From Pontixanthobacter aestiaquae (GTDB lineage: Bacteria; Pseudomonadota; Alphaproteobacteria; Sphingomonadales; Sphingomonadaceae): a stretch of DNA of 64,000 bases. Shown one piece after another: positions 16,593-24,800 of this stretch. The stretch is taken from assembly GCF_009827455.1 (NCBI RefSeq), contig NZ_WTYZ01000001.1:620001-684000 (forward strand), given 5' to 3'. Made by a program: the position numbers and the translations under genes. The notes under the pieces are model-generated. The model did no database searches and was not told where the DNA came from. It saw only the letters and a list, made by a program, of their open reading frames with translations. How positions within the stretch are numbered: position 1 is the stretch's first letter; every line of letters starts with the position of its first letter.

Positions 16593-17861
16593 ATGACTGA
16601 ATCCGCAATTTTCCAGCCATTGGCATTGCCCAACGGCAGCACAGTTTCCAACCGCTTGTGTAAAGCAGCGATGGAGGAGAATCTGGCCGAGCAACCCGGG
16701 CAATATCCGGGGACGAGCCTCTTCGCACTGTATGATGCATGGGCCAAGGGCGGGGTCGGGATGATCCTGACTGGCAATGTGATGGTCGCACCGTCCTCGC
16801 TCACAGGACCGGGCGGTGTAGTGCTGGAAAAGGGCACCGATCTTGCGCCGTTCAAACGCTGGGCGGATATCGGCAAATCCGGCAGCGCGCAGATGTGGAT
16901 GCAGATTAATCACACGGGCCGCCAGATGTATAAGAATTTGGGCGAGGAAGCGGTTTCGCCCTCGGATAAGGCGCTCGATCTGGGCAAGCTGTCGTCTTTG
17001 TTTGCCGAGCCCCGCGCGCTTCAGGAATCTGAGATCGAGGCGATTATCCAACGCTTCGTTGATACTGCGCTGCAAGCAGAGGCAGCGGGTTTTGACGGCG
17101 TGCAAATCCACTCCGCGCATGGATATCTCTCCAGCCAGTTCCTCTCGCCGCTCACCAATCAGCGCACCGATCAATGGGGAGGCAGCTTGGAGAACCGTGC
17201 GCGCTTCCTTCTCTCGATTGTCGAGCGGGTGCGCAAAGCCGTGAAGCTGTCCTTTGGCGTAGCGGTTAAACTCAACTCGGCCGATTTCCAGAAAGGCGGC
17301 TTCGAATTCGAGGAGGCGCGGCAAGTTGTCGAATGGCTCAACGGCCACGGTGTCGACTTTGTCGAGCTGTCGGGCGGTTCTTATGAAAGCCCAGCTATGA
17401 CCGGTTCGGAGACTGGTGCTGAGCCGGACAACTCAACAGGCAAGCGCGAGGCGTATTTCATCCAGTTCGCGCGCGATATCGCCAAAGTCGCTGACATGCC
17501 GATCATGGTCACTGGCGGGATTACCAAGCGATCAACCGCCGAAGATGCGATGCAGAATGATGCCGTTGGTTTTGGCGTCGAGATGCTCGGCATTGCCCGC
17601 GCGATGGCGTTCAATCCAAACCTGCCCAATGATTGGAAGGAAGGGCGATCGCTCGAATTCGAGATGCCTTCACCAAATTGGTCGAATACCTCGCTAAAGG
17701 GGCTCGCAACGATGGCGATTACCAAGGCACAAATGGGGCGGATGGCTGCGGGCAAGCCTGTAAACCCGAATATCTCGCCAATCCGCGCGATGCTGGCTGA
17801 CCAATGGCACACCGCGCGGCGTGCCAAGAATTATCGTAAGTGGCGTGCCGGTAAAGCCTAG
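16593..17861 (+). CDS. NADH:flavin oxidoreductase (Old Yellow Enzyme family)
   Basis: A 422-residue FMN TIM-barrel oxidoreductase. It contains the family signature HSAHGYLSSQFLSP (about 168-181) followed by NQRTDQWGGSLENRARF (about 183-199), and a late phosphate-binding MVTGGIT. It lacks the C-terminal FAD/NAD domains of full 2,4-dienoyl-CoA reductase, so it is a single-domain ene-reductase or related enzyme. ATG 16593 follows the thioesterase stop by 5 bases, suggesting cotranscription in lipid or xenobiotic metabolism. Its stop overlaps the stop of the convergent diguanylate cyclase gene at a CTAG palindrome. Confidence 0.9.
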   Translation: MTESAIFQPLALPNGSTVSNRLCKAAMEENLAEQPGQYPGTSLFALYDAWAKGGVGMILTGNVMVAPSSLTGPGGVVLEKGTDLAPFKRWADIGKSGSAQMWMQINHTGRQMYKNLGEEAVSPSDKALDLGKLSSLFAEPRALQESEIEAIIQRFVDTALQAEAAGFDGVQIHSAHGYLSSQFLSPLTNQRTDQWGGSLENRARFLLSIVERVRKAVKLSFGVAVKLNSADFQKGGFEFEEARQVVEWLNGHGVDFVELSGGSYESPAMTGSETGAEPDNSTGKREAYFIQFARDIAKVADMPIMVTGGITKRSTAEDAMQNDAVGFGVEMLGIARAMAFNPNLPNDWKEGRSLEFEMPSPNWSNTSLKGLATMAITKAQMGRMAAGKPVNPNISPIRAMLADQWHTARRAKNYRKWRAGKA

Positions 17862-19597
17862 GCGGCTTCCTCATCCTCTTCCTCTTCCTCGGGCTTGCCG
17901 GCGAACATGGTGAGGCGTTCGTGCATAGTGCGGTTGCGACCGTTTTGCTTTGCTTCGTACAATAGTGTGTCAGCGCGGTGGTATAGGTCGTCCAAAGTCG
18001 CTTGTTCCAAGCCGGATGGACGGATTTCAATCATGCCCATGCTCGCCGTGACTGTCCGATCAAGACCAGGAACATCATGGGCAATCCGTGCAGGGATTGC
18101 CTGGCGAATACGCTCTAGCCGCTGCCTCGCGTCCTTACCGCGCGCGATCAGCATGAATTCTTCGCCCCCCATCCGCAAAGCGATCATATCGCGTCCCGGC
18201 TCGCTGCGTAACGCATCGGCTGTCGCTTTGAGTGCAGCGTCGCCTGTTGCATGGCCGAACTGGTCGTTTATCTCTTTAAACCGGTCCAGATCGATCAGAG
18301 CAATCGTATTGAAGCCGTCCTGCTTCAGCTTGGCAAAGCGGCGATCAATCATCCGGCGGTTGAACAGGTTTGTTAATGGATCACGTTCTGCGGTTTTCTT
18401 AAGCAGGTCAGTCTGGATAATTGCTCTGTCACGCTCGACCCGCATGGCTAAGAACCGGTCCGCGACACCAATGGCGATAATCACCACTTCTGCGCCAAGC
18501 GCCAGATAGAGCAACTGATCGAGCGTCGACGGTCCGGTGTAGATATCCATTCCGCGCAGCAACCGGTCGGTCGCGGCAAAGATGATCGGGAGCCACGCCC
18601 CGGCAAGAAATTTAGCGCTGCGGCTGCCCCGGATCAGCGCGATCAATAAACAGGCGGTATAGACAGCGATGACTGGAATAAAGGCCACGAAATAGGCAGT
18701 GTCATCGAATGATTGTGTTGCCTTGAGTTGCAGCGAGAAGAAACCAGGTACCAGCAGCACCCACCAGCCGCACCATCGCATAAGGTTGCGCATCGAAGGC
18801 GGTATTGCATCCTCTTCGAGAAACTCGACCATGAAGAAGGCGCCGAGTGCGACGCCCACCGCCCATAGGAATGGGCCAAGAATGGCCATTGTCGTTACTG
18901 ACACATCGGCAAAAATCGTGATCACGCCGCCAGCAAACATGACGTAACCGATCATTGTTGCGACCATGCCCGCGTGGATCATCACGAACCGTTCGCGCAG
19001 CACGATGTAGAAGCTGAGATCAAAGATCAGCGGCGAGATCAGTATGCCGACGATCAGCACCAACAGCATGACGTCGATTTGAGTCCATTCGGCTCCATCA
19101 GCGGTGGTGGAGAGACGCGCTTCGGAAAGCATCGTGACGCTATGTGGACCTTCGATCCGAGCGATCACTTCGGTGGTCTCCGGTCCGATTTCTGGCAGCT
19201 CTAGAGTGAAGACCGGTCCTGCGGCGATCGGGCGCGCATCCTCTGGCCGATAGGCGATGCTGTCGACCCAGCCATCGGCATCATAGGCATAGAGAGTGAT
19301 CGATTGGAAACGGCTGATCCGGGTAAAGAAATTTACCGGCGTCAGACTGCCCTGCCAGTCGCTGGCGTCAAAGCGCAGATAGGTGACTTGTTGCCCGCTG
19401 GCGTAATCTGCGCCGGAGCAATTCCAAAGCTGCGGATCGGCGATGACTTCCACAGCATCCGCTGTGGCGGAGGCCACTGCAGAACAGTTGGGGGCGTAAT
19501 TGGTATTGTCATGCCGTTCGCCAGCATATGCCGGGCTGATACAGGTCAACACTGCGCAAAAGGCCATCATCAGGCAACCGGCGAATATATTTCTCAC
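17858..19597 (-). CDS. Membrane diguanylate cyclase (7TMR-DISM-like sensor plus GGDEF)
   Basis: A 579-residue protein with a signal peptide (ends near SPAYA), a periplasmic beta-rich sensor (about 25-175), seven to eight transmembrane helices (about 178-385), and a cytoplasmic GGDEF domain with catalytic GGEEF (477-481) and the DLDRFKEIND metal/substrate motif. It should make cyclic di-GMP. The inhibitory I-site RxxD ahead of GGEEF is not intact (the region reads EPGRDMIALRM), so product feedback may be weak. The C-terminus is an unusual acidic tail, EEEEEDEEAA. It stops in the same CTAG as the convergent oxidoreductase gene. Confidence 0.9.
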   Translation of the reverse strand: MRNIFAGCLMMAFCAVLTCISPAYAGERHDNTNYAPNCSAVASATADAVEVIADPQLWNCSGADYASGQQVTYLRFDASDWQGSLTPVNFFTRISRFQSITLYAYDADGWVDSIAYRPEDARPIAAGPVFTLELPEIGPETTEVIARIEGPHSVTMLSEARLSTTADGAEWTQIDVMLLVLIVGILISPLIFDLSFYIVLRERFVMIHAGMVATMIGYVMFAGGVITIFADVSVTTMAILGPFLWAVGVALGAFFMVEFLEEDAIPPSMRNLMRWCGWWVLLVPGFFSLQLKATQSFDDTAYFVAFIPVIAVYTACLLIALIRGSRSAKFLAGAWLPIIFAATDRLLRGMDIYTGPSTLDQLLYLALGAEVVIIAIGVADRFLAMRVERDRAIIQTDLLKKTAERDPLTNLFNRRMIDRRFAKLKQDGFNTIALIDLDRFKEINDQFGHATGDAALKATADALRSEPGRDMIALRMGGEEFMLIARGKDARQRLERIRQAIPARIAHDVPGLDRTVTASMGMIEIRPSGLEQATLDDLYHRADTLLYEAKQNGRNRTMHERLTMFAGKPEEEEEDEEAA

Positions 19598-19619
19598 CGA
19601 GCATGGATAGCGCGATCGC

Positions 19620-19636
19620 GTTTACATCTCGTAAAC
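19620..19636. promoter_or_regulatory. Short palindrome upstream of the diguanylate cyclase gene
   Basis: GTTTAC (19620-19625) and GTAAAC (19631-19636) form a perfect 6-bp inverted repeat with a 5-base spacer. It lies 23 bases before the cyclase start, in the gap after alanine dehydrogenase. It could be an operator or a weak hairpin. No T-run follows on the minus strand, so a terminator is unlikely. Confidence 0.3.
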
Positions 19637-19653
19637 CCTATATCCTGTTGTTC

Positions 19654-20769
19654 TTACGCAATAATATCCGCTGGTGGGGTGAAGTCATAGCCCAGTTCTT
19701 CGGCCACCGCTTGATATGTCACCTTGCCAGCATGGACATTGAGCCCCTCGGCAAGATGCGGATCGCGGCGCATGGCCTCCTTCCAGCCGTCCCGCGCCAT
19801 TCGCAGCGCATGCGGGAGAGTCACATTGTTCAACGCGTAAGTGCTGGTGCGGGCAACCGCGCCGGGCATATTGGCCACGCAATAGTGCACGATACCATCG
19901 ACGGTGTAGGTTGGCTCGGCATGGGTGGTGGCTTTGGAAGTCTCAAAGCACCCGCCTTGGTCAATGGCAACATCAACCAGAACTGCTCCCGGCTTCATTT
20001 CTTTCAGCAATTCGCGGCTGATCAGCTTTGGTGCGGCAGCTCCCGGAATCAGGACTGCGCCAATGACCAGATCGGCGTGACGCACGGCATCTTCCAGATT
20101 GGTCTTGTTCGAAAAGCGTGTGCTGGCGCGGGCTTCGAAGAAAGTGCCGACTTTCTCCAGCACTTCAGGATCGCGGTCGAGTATTTCGACATCACCGCCA
20201 AGGCCCACCGCCATTTGCGCGGCGTTGAAGCCAACAACACCGCCGCCGATGACGACCACTTTGCCGGGCAGAACTCCCGGGACGCCGCCGATCAATACGC
20301 CGCGTCCGCCATGCTCTTTTTGCAAGGCATTTGCGCCTGCCTGAATGCTCATCCGACCTGCGACTTGGCTCATCGGTTTGAGCAATGGCAGAATTCCGCC
20401 ACTACCCGTCACCGTCTCATAGGCGATCGCGGTAACGCCCGATTTCACCAGGTCAGCGGTTTGCCCCGGGTCTGGCGCGAGGTGCAAGTAGGTGTAGAGA
20501 ATCTGGCCTTCGCGCAGTTTCGCGCGTTCGTCCGCTTGCGGCTCCTTGACCTTCACAACCATTTCGCATTCGGCGAAGATCGGATCGGGGCCATCGACTA
20601 TCTTGCAGCCTGCGTCGCGATATTCCTCATCGGTTGCCCCGATTCCCATGCCGGCGCCGCTCTGGATCCACACTTCATGACCGTTGACGCCCAATTCGCG
20701 CGCGCTCTCCGGCGTCAGTCCGACGCGATATTCGTGATTCTTGATCTCTGACGGGCAGCCGATACGCAT
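19654..20769 (-). CDS. ald: Alanine dehydrogenase
   Basis: A 371-residue NAD-dependent alanine dehydrogenase interconverting L-alanine and pyruvate plus ammonia. It begins MRIGCPSEIKNHEYRVGLTP, the invariant family start, with substrate-binding KVKEPQ, the Rossmann motif VVVIGGGVVGFNAAQ (about 169-183) and the DVAIDQGGCFETS tract that carries the catalytic Asp. The length equals the family norm. ATG 20769 was chosen; the longer frame to 20889 crosses the intergenic region. It is divergent from the phosphate porin gene. Confidence 0.96.
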   Translation of the reverse strand: MRIGCPSEIKNHEYRVGLTPESARELGVNGHEVWIQSGAGMGIGATDEEYRDAGCKIVDGPDPIFAECEMVVKVKEPQADERAKLREGQILYTYLHLAPDPGQTADLVKSGVTAIAYETVTGSGGILPLLKPMSQVAGRMSIQAGANALQKEHGGRGVLIGGVPGVLPGKVVVIGGGVVGFNAAQMAVGLGGDVEILDRDPEVLEKVGTFFEARASTRFSNKTNLEDAVRHADLVIGAVLIPGAAAPKLISRELLKEMKPGAVLVDVAIDQGGCFETSKATTHAEPTYTVDGIVHYCVANMPGAVARTSTYALNNVTLPHALRMARDGWKEAMRRDPHLAEGLNVHAGKVTYQAVAEELGYDFTPPADIIA

Positions 20770-20882
20770 GGGGATGTCTCCTGAATATACGGGATAGTTA
20801 CGACTGAAACGAGATCGGGACAAGAGATGTTGTCGTTTGTTCGATGGTTTCATCGGGCATCGATTTTTCCACAGTCTCCAAA

Positions 20883-20922
20883 CTGTCACAAAATCGACAT
20901 ACGGGCGTCAGGAAAGTTTCAC
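20883..20922 (+). promoter_or_regulatory. Pho box-like array upstream of the porin gene
   Basis: CTGTCAC-AAAA-TCGACAT (20883-20900) matches the PhoB consensus of two 7-base direct repeats separated by 4 A/T-rich bases; the second half is weaker. Two further half-site-like units follow in the same 11-base phase (GCGTCAG at 20905, GTTTCAC at 20916). It lies 22-61 bases before the porin ATG. A second Pho-box-like site precedes pstS, which supports the call. Confidence 0.65.
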
Positions 20923-20943
20923 ACAATTGTAAAGGTGACTGTG

Positions 20944-22329
20944 ATGACACTACGCGCTCGGGCAACTGGATCTGCGCTTGCATTCGCTTTCGCGTGCGGT
21001 TGGGCACAACCGGCTTTGGCGCAAGATGCGCCGAGCGTTCAGGAAGAGCTTGCAGCAATGCGCGCCGAAATGGCGGCTATGGCGAAACGGATCGAAACGC
21101 TGGAAGGCGAACTTGAAGAAGCTGAAAACACCATCGAAGCGGTATCGGTAAAGGTCGCGACACCGCCTCCACTTGACCCCCTTCCGCCAGTGGCACCAGC
21201 ACCGAAACCTGATACGGAAGTGACTTGGAAAGGCGCTCCTGAAATTTCCGGCACAGGCGGTTGGAGCTTCAAGCCGCGCGGCCGACTGCAATATGATGCA
21301 GGCATTGTAAACGCACCTGATTCAACCGGACGCGATGATGGTTTCGGTAATGATATCCGCCGTGCACGCTTGGGCATTGCTGGTGATATGCCAGGCGGTT
21401 TCGGTTATAAGTTCGAGATTGATGTCGCGAATAGCGATCTTGCGGTCACCGATGCGATTATCTCCTACGAAGCCGGTGACCTCGAGATAATGGTCGGCCA
21501 GTTTAACAATTTCCAGTCGCTGGAAGAGCTGACCAGTTCGCTGCATACCACTTTCATTGAGCGGGCCGCGTACACCGATGCGTTTAACTTCATTCGCCGC
21601 GTTGGTGTCGGTGTCCAATACGGTTCGGGCGATGTGTTGCTGCAAGGCGGTGTGTTCACGGACAATATGGACCGGCTATCTAACGACGCATGGAGCGCCA
21701 ATGGCCGCGTCGTCTACATGCCAAAGATTGGTGACAGCCAGCTGCACTTGGGTGCTACCGTTAATTACCGCGAAGTCGATCCGGGTTCGACGGTTCGCTA
21801 CCGCCAGCGGCCACTGGTCGCGTTTACAGGCGAGCGCTTCATTAACACGGGCAATTTCGCTGCCGATAGCGAATTTTCATACGGCGTCGAAGGTGCTTTC
21901 ATTTCCGGGCCATTCCACGCTGCGGCTGAGGGTTATTGGCGCCAGGTTAACCGGCCTATGGCGCTGGCCGATCCGACATTCTTTGGTGGTTATGCCGAAG
22001 TTGGGTACTTCCTTACTAAAGGTGATACGCGCGGGTATAAGGGCGGGAAATTTGACCGTACAAAGCCCACCAATCCAGTGGGTGAAGGCGGAACCGGATC
22101 GGTCCAGATCAACGCCCGTTACGACCGGCTCGATCTGTCCGACAACGGTGTCATTGGCGGAACGCAGGACGGCTTCTTCTTGTCACTGATCTGGAAACCG
22201 ACCGACTGGGTCCTGTTCCTCGCAAATTATGGCCGGCTTGAATATGATCAGGCCGTATTCCCCGCTGCGGGCGGCGACACATCCTATGGTGTCGACGTGG
22301 TCGGAGTTCGCGCTCAGATCGACTTCTAA
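20944..22329 (+). CDS. Phosphate-selective porin, OprO/OprP family
   Basis: A 461-residue outer-membrane porin. The signal peptide ends at PALAQD. It is followed by a coiled-coil (EELAAMRAEMAAMAKRIETL, about 33-52) as in sphingomonad OprO/P proteins, a proline-rich linker (about 70-90), then a beta-barrel starting GWSFKPRGRLQYDAG and ending in a C-terminal aromatic (RAQIDF). ATG 20944 directly precedes the signal sequence, whereas the longer frame from 20827 would absorb the Pho-box region. It is likely induced by phosphate starvation and feeds PstS, encoded 68 bases downstream. Confidence 0.9.
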   Translation: MTLRARATGSALAFAFACGWAQPALAQDAPSVQEELAAMRAEMAAMAKRIETLEGELEEAENTIEAVSVKVATPPPLDPLPPVAPAPKPDTEVTWKGAPEISGTGGWSFKPRGRLQYDAGIVNAPDSTGRDDGFGNDIRRARLGIAGDMPGGFGYKFEIDVANSDLAVTDAIISYEAGDLEIMVGQFNNFQSLEELTSSLHTTFIERAAYTDAFNFIRRVGVGVQYGSGDVLLQGGVFTDNMDRLSNDAWSANGRVVYMPKIGDSQLHLGATVNYREVDPGSTVRYRQRPLVAFTGERFINTGNFAADSEFSYGVEGAFISGPFHAAAEGYWRQVNRPMALADPTFFGGYAEVGYFLTKGDTRGYKGGKFDRTKPTNPVGEGGTGSVQINARYDRLDLSDNGVIGGTQDGFFLSLIWKPTDWVLFLANYGRLEYDQAVFPAAGGDTSYGVDVVGVRAQIDF

Positions 22330-22330
22330 C

Positions 22331-22348
22331 TTGTCATATTCGCGTCAC
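22331..22348 (+). promoter_or_regulatory. Pho box upstream of pstS
   Basis: TTGTCAT-ATTC-GCGTCAC is a good match to the two-repeat PhoB consensus (7-4-7 arrangement). It begins 1 base after the porin stop and ends 49 bases before the pstS ATG, a normal promoter distance. It suggests pstS has its own phosphate-controlled promoter besides read-through from the porin gene. Confidence 0.7.
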
Positions 22349-22397
22349 ACAGTGCCGATAGGCGCTGACGCAACATGTTCTCACAGGGATTAGTATT

Positions 22398-23429
22398 ATG
22401 CGTATGATTTCCAAATTTTCGCTCGCCGCAGTGTCGGCTCTGGCGCTCGGCGCTTGTTCCGAGGCGGCTGTTGAACCTGTCCACGTAGTGGGCTCTTCGA
22501 CAGTGTTCCCGTTCGCCAAAGTTGTCGCTGAAAATGCAGCACTCAACAATGAAGGCATGACTGGCCCGTTGATTGAATCGAACGGCAGCGGCGGCGGGAT
22601 TAAGCAATTCTGCGCTGGCGTTGGCAATGATACGCCCGACGTTGTGAATGCATCGCGCCGCATGAAAGCATCCGAATTCGCGACGTGCATGGAAAACGGC
22701 GTGACCGATGTTGTTGAAATTCAAGTTGGCCTCGATGGTATCGCTTTTGCATCGGCGCAAGGCGGCATCACTATGAACCTGACACCGGAAATCGTGTATA
22801 GGGCTCTCGCTAAGGCGCCTTTTGGTGGTGAGCAAACAGCTGAAACTTGGGCCGATGTTGATCCATCGCTGCCGGCTGAGCCTATCCTCGTCTATGGTCC
22901 GCCTTCAACTTCCGGCACGCGCGATGCGCTGAAAGAGCTGGTCCTGGAAGCTGGCTGTAAGACCAACCCAGAGATGCAAGCTCTGAAAGAAAGCGACGAA
23001 GACCGTTACGACCAAATTTGCACCGAAGTGCGAGGTGACGGAAAATTTGTTGACCAAGGCGAAAATGACAATCTCATCGTCCAGAAAATCGGTGGCAATG
23101 ATAAAGCTATCGGCGTGTTCGGCTTCTCTTATCTCGAAGAGAATGCAGACAAGGTTCAAGGCCTGCCGATGAACGGCAGCGACCCGACCTATGACAATAT
23201 CGCCAGCTTCGCCTATCCTGGTGCGCGTCCGCTCTATATGTATGTGAAAAAGCAGCATGTCGGCCAAATCCCGGCACTCGACCTGTATCTCGCAGAATGG
23301 GCGAAGAGCTGGGACAAAGACGGCCCGCTTGCCAAAATCGGCCTAGTTGCATCGCCTGACGATGTTCGCGCCGAGAACGTCAAAAAGACCACCGAGTTCA
23401 TGACTCTGACGGCTGACGATCTGAAGTAA
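22398..23429 (+). CDS. pstS: Phosphate-binding lipoprotein PstS
   Basis: A 343-residue phosphate ABC transporter binding protein. The lipobox LGAC with Cys20 predicts a lipoprotein. Mature-protein motifs typical of PstS are VVGSSTVFPF (phosphate-binding Ser/Thr cluster), ESNGSGGGIKQFCAG and the later PPSTSGTRDAL. It belongs to the Cys-containing alphaproteobacterial form. No pstC, pstA, pstB or phoU follows; a terminator closes the unit, so the permease must be encoded elsewhere. It is expected to be under PhoB control from the site at 22331-22348. Confidence 0.93.
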   Translation: MRMISKFSLAAVSALALGACSEAAVEPVHVVGSSTVFPFAKVVAENAALNNEGMTGPLIESNGSGGGIKQFCAGVGNDTPDVVNASRRMKASEFATCMENGVTDVVEIQVGLDGIAFASAQGGITMNLTPEIVYRALAKAPFGGEQTAETWADVDPSLPAEPILVYGPPSTSGTRDALKELVLEAGCKTNPEMQALKESDEDRYDQICTEVRGDGKFVDQGENDNLIVQKIGGNDKAIGVFGFSYLEENADKVQGLPMNGSDPTYDNIASFAYPGARPLYMYVKKQHVGQIPALDLYLAEWAKSWDKDGPLAKIGLVASPDDVRAENVKKTTEFMTLTADDLK

Positions 23430-23477
23430 GCAGACAGTCTCTGGCGGGTTTGGCCCACCGATAAATGACACTCACAG

Positions 23478-23506
23478 AAAGGCCTCGCCTGTTGGCGGGG
23501 CCTTTA
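23478..23506 (+). terminator. Rho-independent terminator after pstS
   Basis: AAAGGCCTCGCC (23478-23489) pairs with GGCGGGGCCTTT (23494-23505), one G-U pair, around the loop TGTT. A moderately T-rich tail (ACTGTTTG) follows. It lies about 50 bases after the pstS stop and separates the phosphate unit from the DNA-repair pair. Confidence 0.8.
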
Positions 23507-23555
23507 CTGTTTGAAAGTTCTTCCCTTTTTGCAGGGCAGAACATATAGTGAACTT

Positions 23556-24800
23556 ATGGGTCCGCTATCAACAATCGAGAAACTGGGCATTCTGGCCGAT
23601 GCGGCCAAATATGACGCCTCCTGCGCATCATCGGGGACGGCGAAGAAAAACTCTCTCGGTGGGAAAGGTATTGGCTCGACCGAGGGGATGGGCATTTGCC
23701 ACGCCTATGCGCCTGATGGGCGGTGTATCTCGCTGCTCAAGATATTGCTGACCAACCACTGCATTTTCGATTGTCACTATTGCATTAACCGCAAAAGTAG
23801 CAATGTCCGCCGCGCGCGTTTCACGCCGCAAGAAGTCGCCGATCTGACGATCAGCTTCTATAAGCGGAATTATATCGAGGGGCTGTTCCTGTCCTCAGGC
23901 ATTATCAAGAGCTCTAACTTCACTATGGAGCAAATGGTGGAGGCGGCGCGTATTTTGCGCGAGGAATGCGATTTTCGCGGCTACATCCATCTCAAGACCA
24001 TTCCGGAGGCTGACCCCGAATTGGTCCACCAAGCAGGACTTTATGCGGACCGTGTGTCGATCAATGTAGAGCTGCCGACGCGTAAGGGCCTGACGCGGCT
24101 AGCGCCCGACAAGGACGCTAGCCAGATCGAAGGCGCAATGGGTAAGGTCAAATCGGATATCATCGAGGCGAAAGACGCCAAGAAGCGCTTCAAACATGCG
24201 CCGCGTTTTGCCCCCGCCGGCCAATCCACACAGATGATCATCGGCGCGGATGCGGCGAGCGATTCCGATATCGTCGGACGGGCGAGCAAGCTCTATGGGG
24301 GCTTTGGCTTGCGGCGGGTTTATTACTCGGCATTCAGTCCGATACCCGACGCCAGTGCGGTTCTGCCGCTCAAACGCCCGCCCTTGATCCGTGAACACCG
24401 GCTCTATCAATCCGACTGGCTTATGCGGTTCTACGGCTATCAGGTGAGAGACGTTCAGCAGGCCATGGGTAAGGATGGCAATTTACCGCTCGATATAGAT
24501 CCTAAGCTGGCATGGGCGCTAAAATTTCGGTCAGTGTTCCCGCTGGATGTCAACCGGGCCCCGCGTGAGCAATTGCTGCGCGTTCCGGGGTTGGGCGTGA
24601 CTGCGGTGAACCGGATTATTGCTGCACGGCGTCACCGGACTTTGCGGCTGGATGAGGTTGGCAAGCTGACTGTGTCCATTGCAAAAGTGCGACCCTTTAT
24701 CTGTGCCGCCGATTGGCGTCCGACCGCGCTGACCGACCGCGCCGATCTGCGCAAAATGCTCGCGCCCAAGCAGGAACAATTGGAGCTGTTCGCAGCATGA
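23556..24800 (+). CDS. Putative DNA modification/repair radical SAM protein
   Basis: A 414-residue radical S-adenosylmethionine protein of the family usually encoded beside UdgX-type or other uracil-DNA glycosylase-like proteins. The 4Fe-4S motif is CIFDCHYC (Cys69, Cys73, Cys76; CX3CX2C). Near the C-terminus is a helix-hairpin-helix (REQLLRVPGLGVTAVNRIIA) suited to DNA binding. I chose ATG 23556 (MGPLSTIEKLGILADAAKYD) since related proteins start at this helix; the frame opens at 23511. The actual reaction is not established. Its stop overlaps the next start by 4 bases (ATGA), so it is tightly coupled to UdgX. Confidence 0.88.
   Translation: MGPLSTIEKLGILADAAKYDASCASSGTAKKNSLGGKGIGSTEGMGICHAYAPDGRCISLLKILLTNHCIFDCHYCINRKSSNVRRARFTPQEVADLTISFYKRNYIEGLFLSSGIIKSSNFTMEQMVEAARILREECDFRGYIHLKTIPEADPELVHQAGLYADRVSINVELPTRKGLTRLAPDKDASQIEGAMGKVKSDIIEAKDAKKRFKHAPRFAPAGQSTQMIIGADAASDSDIVGRASKLYGGFGLRRVYYSAFSPIPDASAVLPLKRPPLIREHRLYQSDWLMRFYGYQVRDVQQAMGKDGNLPLDIDPKLAWALKFRSVFPLDVNRAPREQLLRVPGLGVTAVNRIIAARRHRTLRLDEVGKLTVSIAKVRPFICAADWRPTALTDRADLRKMLAPKQEQLELFAA

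Noticed and set aside
19603..20751. 382-codon plus-strand frame opposite alanine dehydrogenase
   Set aside because: It lies antisense to an unmistakable ald gene and has low-quality, His/Cys-rich composition.
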